64,000 nt of DNA, taken from positions 16,864,001 to 16,928,000 of the forward strand of contig CM055612.1 of NCBI GenBank assembly GCA_029379385.1, read 5' to 3'. A program made the position numbers and the translations under genes. Source of the DNA: Quillaja saponaria. Taxonomy: Eukaryota; Streptophyta; Magnoliopsida; Fabales; Quillajaceae. Below the pieces are notes generated by a model. That model searched no databases. It worked only from the letters and a program-made list of their open reading frames with translations, and was not told the DNA's origin. Positions 58,690 through 64,000 of the stretch are shown here, one piece after another. Each line of letters opens with the position of its first letter. The stretch's first letter is position 1.

Positions 58690-59760
58690 AACTTATAAAT
58701 ATTAAACCCTAAACCAGTTGGAGTAGGCTATATGAATCATTTTTTGCTATTTGCTTCTATATAATGCATCATTTTTTGTAATGCCTAGAGTAATCTTATC
58801 ATTCTTAATGATTATTTCCCCCTTTCTTGGCCCCCACATGTAAGTGTCGATCTTTTCTACCCCATCTAACACCTACGACTTGCATTAAGTCACATTTCCT
58901 AACTATGATATATGCTAACTTATGTTGGATATGTCCAAACCAACGTAAGCTGTTCTTCCTTATTTTATCTTCGATAGGTTCTACCTCAACCTTCCTATGT
59001 AAATCCTAATTTCATATTCTATCATTTTTGTATATCCAGTCATTTATTTGAACATTCGCATTTCAGCTGCTCTAATCTTATATGACTGTTGTTTCTTAAC
59101 TGCACCAACATTCAGACCCATACAACATAGTCAGCCCTACTACTGTCCTATAAATTTTTCTTTCAATCTATTTAGAATTTTAGGATCACATTAAATTCCT
59201 AATGCACTTCACTACTTCATCCACCCGGCTTTAATTTTATGATTCACACATGCTTAATTGCACCATATTTTTATAGAATAAACCTAGATACTTAACCACA
59301 ATTTTCATTAGGATTGCCTGACCATCCAAATTCATTTCAAACGAGCCTCCTCTAGTTGAGTAAAATCATATTCCATATACTAAATTTTTGTTTAACTTAA
59401 CCTAAGATCTTAAAATTCTAACGCGTTCCTCCATAATTCTATCTTAGAATTTAGACCCTTTCTAGTTTCGTCTACCAATACAATGTCATTGGCAAATAGC
59501 ATACACTATGGAGCCCTATCTCGAGTAGAATAAGTAAGTTCGTCCATGACTAAAACAAATAGGCATGGGCTTAAGGATAATCCTTTGTAAAAACCTATTG
59601 TGATTGAGAACTCCCTAGTCATATCATTTACGATCCTCACCCTAATCATACTCCATCATATATATCCTTAATAATTTCTAATTTTTAGTTGGGACTTTCT
59701 TTTTTCTCAAGAACCCATCACAAAACTTGTCTCGATGCCTTATTGATAACTTTATAAACT
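58690..59760 (-). mobile_element. RTE-type LINE 3' fragment (copy C)
   Basis: This is the minus-strand counterpart of copies A and B, in the same order and with the same 5' truncation near 59750. The reverse-transcriptase motif region near 59490-59520 and the segment ending near 59700 are recognisable only with several frameshifts. It has an uninterrupted ATAAGTAAGTTCG where copy A has the MITE. Confidence 0.8.
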
Positions 59761-59761
59761 A

Positions 59762-60306
59762 GAGTTATTTCACTATGATTTTAATTCATATTTGATGCTA
59801 AATTCTAGGGTTTTCAGTTAGAATATTAGTCAAATTCAGTGTTTTTGTTGTTTTAGGAGTTTTTTAGAGTTTTTACCATGATTAGGAGTAGTTTTACGAT
59901 TTTTTGGTATTTAACTTATTTTAGGTGTCTTTGCAGTGTCCTAGTTGAACTAAAAAAAGAAACTAATTCAAGATAGCGCCAAAGAAGATAAAGTTGTGGC
60001 GCAACAAAAGAAAGAAATTGGAAATTTAGGCAGAGAGCAATACGCCATGACTCTAAGAAGATTAAGCCACGGCTTTGCTAAAATGAGGAAAAGTGCAAGT
60101 AAGCTAGAGAGCTCCAAGTCGCGGTGCCTATATGCTGAAGCCATGGCATCCTCAATGCATCTTGCCCAATAAACAGACAGAGATATATGTGCCGCAATGC
60201 TAATGAACTTAAGCCACGGTGCTAATTTGAAAGATGACTTCATAAACAACTCAAGGAGTTGGCGCCGCAACACCCATAAATGTGTAGTTGCGATGGTCCA
60301 AGTTGT
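59762..60306. repeat. Unclassified repeat unit (paralogue of 31386-31945)
   Basis: Collinear with the unit in copy B up to GTCCAAGTTGTA at about 60306, where it meets the viral insertion boundary. Confidence 0.6.
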
Positions 60307-60307
60307 A

Positions 60308-60405
60308 GACCACTCAAATCCTTTACGCTACAAATGGAAATCGTCTAATAATAGACAGTAAATTGTCATATACAACAGTTTGCAGCGTGAAGGATTTGAG
60401 TGGTC
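60308..60405. repeat. 27-bp inverted repeat at the end of viral copy 2
   Basis: 60308-60334 (GACCACTCAAATCCTT...) and the reverse complement of 60379-60405 match at 25 of 27 bases, with a 44-bp spacer. The right arm lies within the protease-like coding remnant, so the left arm is a short inverted copy of viral sequence beyond the junction. Confidence 0.85.
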
Positions 60406-60620
60406 TTTTGATAGTACTTTGAAGGTACCAATCCTTCGTTGATACAGTTTAAACCTGCTTTTGAATCTATTAGGGCTATTGATTGAAAACTGAATTCATT
60501 ATTCACTACAATTATTATTTTAGTGAACCATTTTTGAGCTATAACTAATTCTATAGCATAAACCCATCCTTCCAGATCATTTAGAATATTAACAAATCTT
60601 TCATCAGGTTCTTGAATCAT
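60366..60620 (-). pseudogene. Aspartic-protease-like remnant (copy 2)
   Basis: Open for 84 codons (EPDERFVNILNDLEGW, SFQSIALIDSKAGLNCI, NEGLVPSKYYQKTTQ). Family knowledge: retroviral-type proteases carry a D-[ST]-G active-site triad after a hydrophobic strand. Here the corresponding triplet is DSK, so the glycine is replaced and activity would not be expected. The remnant ends where viral sequence meets the inverted repeat. It would mature the viral polyprotein in an intact virus. Confidence 0.6.
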
Positions 60621-60767
60621 TATACCATTTCCTCTCTTTTCGTGTTCTTGTTCTTTTTCATTATTGAAAGATTCTCATTTAAGATCTTGAAATTGCTCTT
60701 CATATGACTCTTCTAATATTGAAACTCTTCTTTTTAGAGTTTTTAATTCTTCTTTTATTTCATTAAT

Positions 60768-61301
60768 TTATGATTTTAAATCAGCTATGGTCGATTCCCT
60801 AGAAGTATTAACAATTTTTACTCTTTCAATTATATTTTTGAAAGAATAAGAATCGTCATTTATACTTGCTTTTATCCCTGAATTCCTATTTGGAGAAGAC
60901 ATTTGAATATAATTTTCAAGTTGTAATCTTCTCTCTTCTGGGTCCTGAATTTTATCTATTAAGTCTAAGATTAAACTTTTTTCTTTAGAGAACATACTAA
61001 GATTAAGATTATTTAATCCTATTGATTTAAGGATGCATTCATCATAATCTTTAGTAGTACAACACTCAAAATTTTTAGAGTTGTCTGACTCATAACTAGA
61101 TTCTTCTTCTGAGTCTAAATTAGATTCTAACCTTGGTTGCTTTTCTATAAAAGCAAATATTTCTTCTTTTTCTTCATCAGAATCTTCCAACAAAATTTGA
61201 CACCATGATATTTTTAGTCCTTCATCTATTTGTAATGTATTTATTTTCTTCTTAACCCTGCATTTGTTTTGATAATGGCTTGGTTTTCCACATTTGTAAC
61301 A
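60768..61301 (-). pseudogene. CCHC zinc knuckle and acidic C-terminal coat region (copy 2)
   Basis: The knuckle CYKCGKPSHYQNKC (61260-61301) has the exact C-x2-C-x4-H-x4-C spacing used to bind RNA in retroelement nucleocapsids. It is followed in frame by a basic stretch, then a strongly acidic serine-rich region (EDSDEEKEEIFAF, SDSEEESSYESDNS) to a stop at 60767. Downstream of that stop a heptad-rich piece (EIKEELKTLKRRVSILEES) lies at about 60700-60765. Knuckle plus acidic tail is usual for caulimovirid coat proteins. Confidence 0.7.
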
Positions 61302-61569
61302 ATAGGAACTCTTTTAAAATTAGTTTTCTTCATTACAGGCTTTTTACTGGATTCATAATAACCTGTCTTTGCCTTTTCTTCTTTTTTATTATGTTTTCTC
61401 TTATGTAATTTATTAGAGAATTTCTTATTAAATTTAGGAGTCTCATTACATAATTATATTGGCTACCTGTAGGATAACCAAATTGTTCACAAAAGTTTCC
61501 TAACGTACTTTTCCCACTTAATTTTTCTTTATCTATTTGGCGTTTTAATCTTATATCATTACATAATTA

Positions 61570-62280
61570 TATTCTTACAGACACTATTTCTGAGGCTAAC
61601 TTTCTCTAAGTGTAGTTGTTGTAAAGGTATATTACCTCCATGTTTATCTTTCAATTTATTTTTTATTTTGTCAACAAACAGAGTTAGCAGACTAGCTAGA
61701 AATTTTTCTTTCTAGAAATCAGTTTGACTATCTGGCATTTGATAAATTCTAAATAAAAAGACATCTTTATACTATTGAAAATAGGATAAATCGAGACATC
61801 TCAAATTTATTAATTGTTTATGAGATCTATCTAGGCTGAGCATATTAGCTCCTACAAAATAATTTATTATTGTATAGATCAAAGTATTAACTATATCGGT
61901 GACAAGATTTCCATTTTATTGTTTTACAGATTTTAGAATTTCTTATTTAAATGTTTCTGATAAATGAAAGTCCCACCAACCAAAAAGTTGACTCGTAAAT
62001 CCACTTATGATGGCTAAGACTATTTTTCTATCAACATTTCCATTTGACCTACATGCTATTGCATATATAAGCATGTGTTTTGTGGTTTGAAGAATCTGAT
62101 ATTCAGCTAAGCTGTCTATGTTTCACTCGACTATAGACTTTCCATCAAACTGGACCCTATCCTGTATTACATTATCTTCATATTGAAGATCCAAGGGTGA
62201 ACGTCTAGGGTAGTATATTTTTGATGATGCAGTGGGCATTATTTTATTCCAATGAAGTTTATTAACTTATAAGTATGACT
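61570..62280 (-). pseudogene. Coat/gag-like core (copy 2)
   Basis: Minus-strand pieces DLQYEDNVIQDRVQF, YAIACRSNGNVDRKIVLAI, GWWDFHLSETF, VGANMLSLDRSHKQ and RIYQMPDSQTDF follow in order, separated by stops. The matching stretch in copy 1 is 12119-12552 on the plus strand, after which copy 1 is rearranged, so this copy alone shows the collinear transition to the knuckle. Confidence 0.55.
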
Positions 62281-62339
62281 TTTTTTAAAGGATTTTGATT
62301 TATTTTAGCTCAGCATATTAACACTTATCTTTTCTGACA

Positions 62340-63060
62340 GGTTTAATTTTTGTAACTTGTTTACTAATTCATCCACAAAGTTTCTATCATTAACTTTTGA
62401 CTCTTTTCTAAATTTTAGATTTACTTCAGGAGGTGGCTTCATCATTATGGGATATACTTTTGGAGTTTCTTTTGTAAAAGACCCTGAAACTTATGAAAAG
62501 ATTTGTTGAGAAGATTTTTCTTGTATAAGAAAATTTTCTATTCTCGATGATTGTTTCCCGAAAGATTGATGGGAAAATTTTTTATAATTATTCTGGTTAA
62601 ATATTTCAACCAATACACTAGAAGTAGATGCTTCTTTTAGTACGGCAGAGTAGGGATTTGCCAAAATTTATCCTTTTAATTTTTTAGTAGAAAAGGAGGA
62701 TGGATTGTCAAAATATTTTTTCCTTCTCTTGTGAAGAAATTTTGATAAGCAACTTCTAAGACATTTGAAAACTAAGTATTATCAAAATCAGGCCACTCTT
62801 TTTTATGATACCTGAAAGTTCTTTCTAGCCAATTGAAAAATCCTAGTTTTTTTATATAATTTTTCTGTATACTGTTTATGCATGGAAATCCAATAATTTC
62901 TTTCTTTCTCACTAAAAGTAGTGTAAAACCATTTATGTTTATTTGTAAAGGGGTGAAGAGATTCTTTCAATGATAACATAAAAACACTATAACCCATTTT
63001 AGAAGGGGTTGGAGAATTATCCCTAGAGGGTGACTTTAACTCTTAGTCTGAAGGTGTCTT
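62340..63060 (-). pseudogene. Linker region between movement-protein and coat regions (copy 2)
   Basis: The minus strand has an open piece at 62997-62803 (MGYSVFMLSLKESLHPFTNK, then KERNYWISMHKQYTEKLYKK) equivalent to 11345-11520 of copy 1. K/S-rich pieces continue to about 62340 (FTKETPKVYPIMMKPPPEVN). Copy 1 has a stop after ...WISMHK that this copy lacks. It is hydrophilic with no recognised catalytic motif. Confidence 0.5.
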
Positions 63061-63099
63061 TACTTGATAATAGGGATGACTGACTTGATCTTTTAACTT

Positions 63100-63482
63100 T
63101 ATGATCCCTTTTATTACTTGTTTTCTTTCATTTTCTGTTATTGGTATAGAAGAAGTCGACATCATTCTGGAATATTCTCCTAGGTTTAGCATAATCTTTT
63201 TATTTGATGAGAAGTTTATCTCTACATCACCATCGGTATACTTTATAACTAATTCTAGGTCTCTAGTTTCTAGTTTCTTTGGTGGAATTCCTTAGTCTAT
63301 TTTCCAAGTTTCAGGAAGTTTAACATGATCCCAAGTTATTGTGTTAGGAACAACCATATTTGTTTTAGCTGGATTAGCTATAAATAGGGTGGTTTTACCT
63401 CTTTTGGATTCTATTCTAGCATTAGGAGTCATGGTATTCATAACTTTATAGTAAATTCCATATACGTTTTTTGACCCAGGTT
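63100..63482 (-). pseudogene. Movement-protein-like C-terminal remnant (copy 2)
   Basis: On the minus strand from 63482, the open piece (63495-63292) contains YGIYYKVMNTMTPNARIESK, TLFIANPAKTN and TITWDHVKLPETW, parallel to 10885-11050 of copy 1. The continuation to about 63100 covers the later part (DLELVIKYTDGDVEIN-like). The N-terminal two thirds are missing because another repeat begins at 63483. Confidence 0.6.
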
Positions 63483-64000
63483 GTAACACCCTCAAAATTA
63501 ATACCTAAGTTAATTGTAGGATAAGTAATTATCTTATTAGTTAAATAGGATTAAAATTTAATTACATATTATTTCATAGGAATAAGTACATGTACGTATA
63601 AAATACATTTAAAAATATGTATAGGATACGTATTAGTATAAGAATAGTATATATGTATAAAAATATGTATAAGATACGTAATAGTATAAGAGCAGTGTAT
63701 ACGTATAAATACATGAATGTATATACGTATACATACATGTATATAAGTACATAAAAATATGGACACATGTAGGCAATGGAACAAAGGTGGAAAAATGCTA
63801 CATGGTGATGTTAAAAGAAGAAGAGAAAATAATAAAATATAAGTTTCTTGCTAGAAAAGGAAATGTGATGGATTAGGTGTAAGAACCATGTTAAAAGAAG
63901 AAGAGAAAATAATAAAATATAGGTTTCTTACTAGAAAAGGAAATGTGATGGATTAGGTGTAAGAACCATGTTAAAAGAAGAAGATAACATAATAAAATAT
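63483..64000. mobile_element. LTR-like repeat start TGTAACACCC, runs past window end
   Basis: TGTAACACCCTCAAAATTAATACC at 63482 interrupts the viral sequence abruptly. TGTAACACCC is a frequent plant LTR terminus and resembles the complement of the family L end (TGTCACACCC). The body has diverged AATACGTATA-type repeats (63590-63740) and an 80-bp tandem repeat at the end. The other boundary is outside the window, so the class is unconfirmed. Confidence 0.5.
63808..64000. repeat. 80-bp tandem repeat, at least 2.4 units
   Basis: ATGTTAAAAGAAGAAGA starts at 63808, 63888 and 63968, exactly 80 bp apart. The first two units are nearly identical (..AAGTTTCTTGC.. versus ..AGGTTTCTTAC..). The array continues beyond the window. 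Confidence 0.9.

Larger units (their letters stand above)
60366..63482 (-). mobile_element. Endogenous caulimovirid-like insertion, copy 2
   Basis: On the minus strand from 63482 down: partial movement-protein-like region, linker, coat-like core, CCHC knuckle, acidic region, coiled-coil-like stretch and the beginning of an aspartic-protease-like region, where it stops at about 60366. This order (movement protein, coat, knuckle, protease) fits the Caulimoviridae. Reverse transcriptase and RNase H are absent. It is collinear and better preserved than copy 1, but stops and frameshifts occur throughout. The 5' side is cut at 63482 by another repeat starting TGTAACACCC. Confidence 0.75.

Noticed and set aside
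59968..60273. 101-codon minus frame
   Set aside because: It lies in an unclassified repeat; the paralogous frame at 31531-31743 is interrupted and shows no coding conservation.
63569..63784. Two overlapping Y/I-rich minus frames of 64-71 codons
   Set aside because: They come from tandem TACGTATA-like repeats.
1..64000. CRISPR array, bacterial operon or phage-like system
   Set aside because: The direct repeats are either simple sequence, large TE copies or 80-280-bp tandem units; there are no regularly spaced short repeats, no Shine-Dalgarno-led dense genes, and plant retroelements dominate.

Overview
This window looks like nuclear DNA of a flowering plant, probably a eudicot. It is AT-rich, full of microsatellites and mostly made of decayed, nested mobile DNA. 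The plant assignment rests on Ty1/copia and plant RTE-type LINE fragments, LTRs primed by an initiator-Met-tRNA-like site, a Tourist-like MITE and endogenous caulimovirid (pararetrovirus) remnants. I cannot name the species. I found no intact host gene, no tRNA or rRNA gene and no CRISPR array.

The main component is one family of very large LTRs, called family L here. In its own orientation an L copy starts TGTTATAAcCCGATAT and ends GGGTGTGACA. Five copies are bounded on both sides by 5-bp target duplications: 26208-28847 (GTTAC), 35661-39580 (ACTTT/AGTTT), 40253-45287 (ATTAA), 46825-53609 (TAAAT) and 50575-53138 (CACCC). The last is nested in the fourth in opposite orientation. At 19776-19790 an L terminus is followed by a tRNA-iMet-like primer binding site, so these are LTRs and the bounded copies are mostly solo LTRs. 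Partial copies lie at 2040-2906, 7450-8100, 8215-9640, 14500-15600, 16930-17803, 19791-21351 and 32450-35089.

A second repeat, called module M here, occurs as copies at about 3.2-7.3 kb (A), 18.6-19.7 kb (D, two partial units), 25.3-32 kb (B) and 46.8/53.6-60.3 kb (C). It carries gene-like exon remnants with an acidic N-terminus, and in A, B and C a 3' fragment of an RTE LINE. Copies of M interrupted by other elements act as empty sites that prove the insertions: an L solo LTR in B, an L LTR in C and a MITE in A.

Other elements are a near full-length but decayed RTE LINE at 21352-24485 with a 13-bp target duplication and TTGAG tail; a Ty1/copia element on the minus strand (39.8-46.5 kb) split by a 5-kb L insertion; a copia 3' end and LTR at 35.1-35.66 kb; a fragment of a GRF-type zinc-finger gene at 16.43-16.74 kb; and two rearranged caulimovirid-like insertions (10.5-13.2 kb, plus then inverted; 60.37-63.48 kb, minus). 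The latter hold movement-protein-like, coat-protein/zinc-knuckle and protease-like remnants, all broken by stops and frameshifts, and show no reverse transcriptase. Long AT-rich stretches between these carry no feature I can support.
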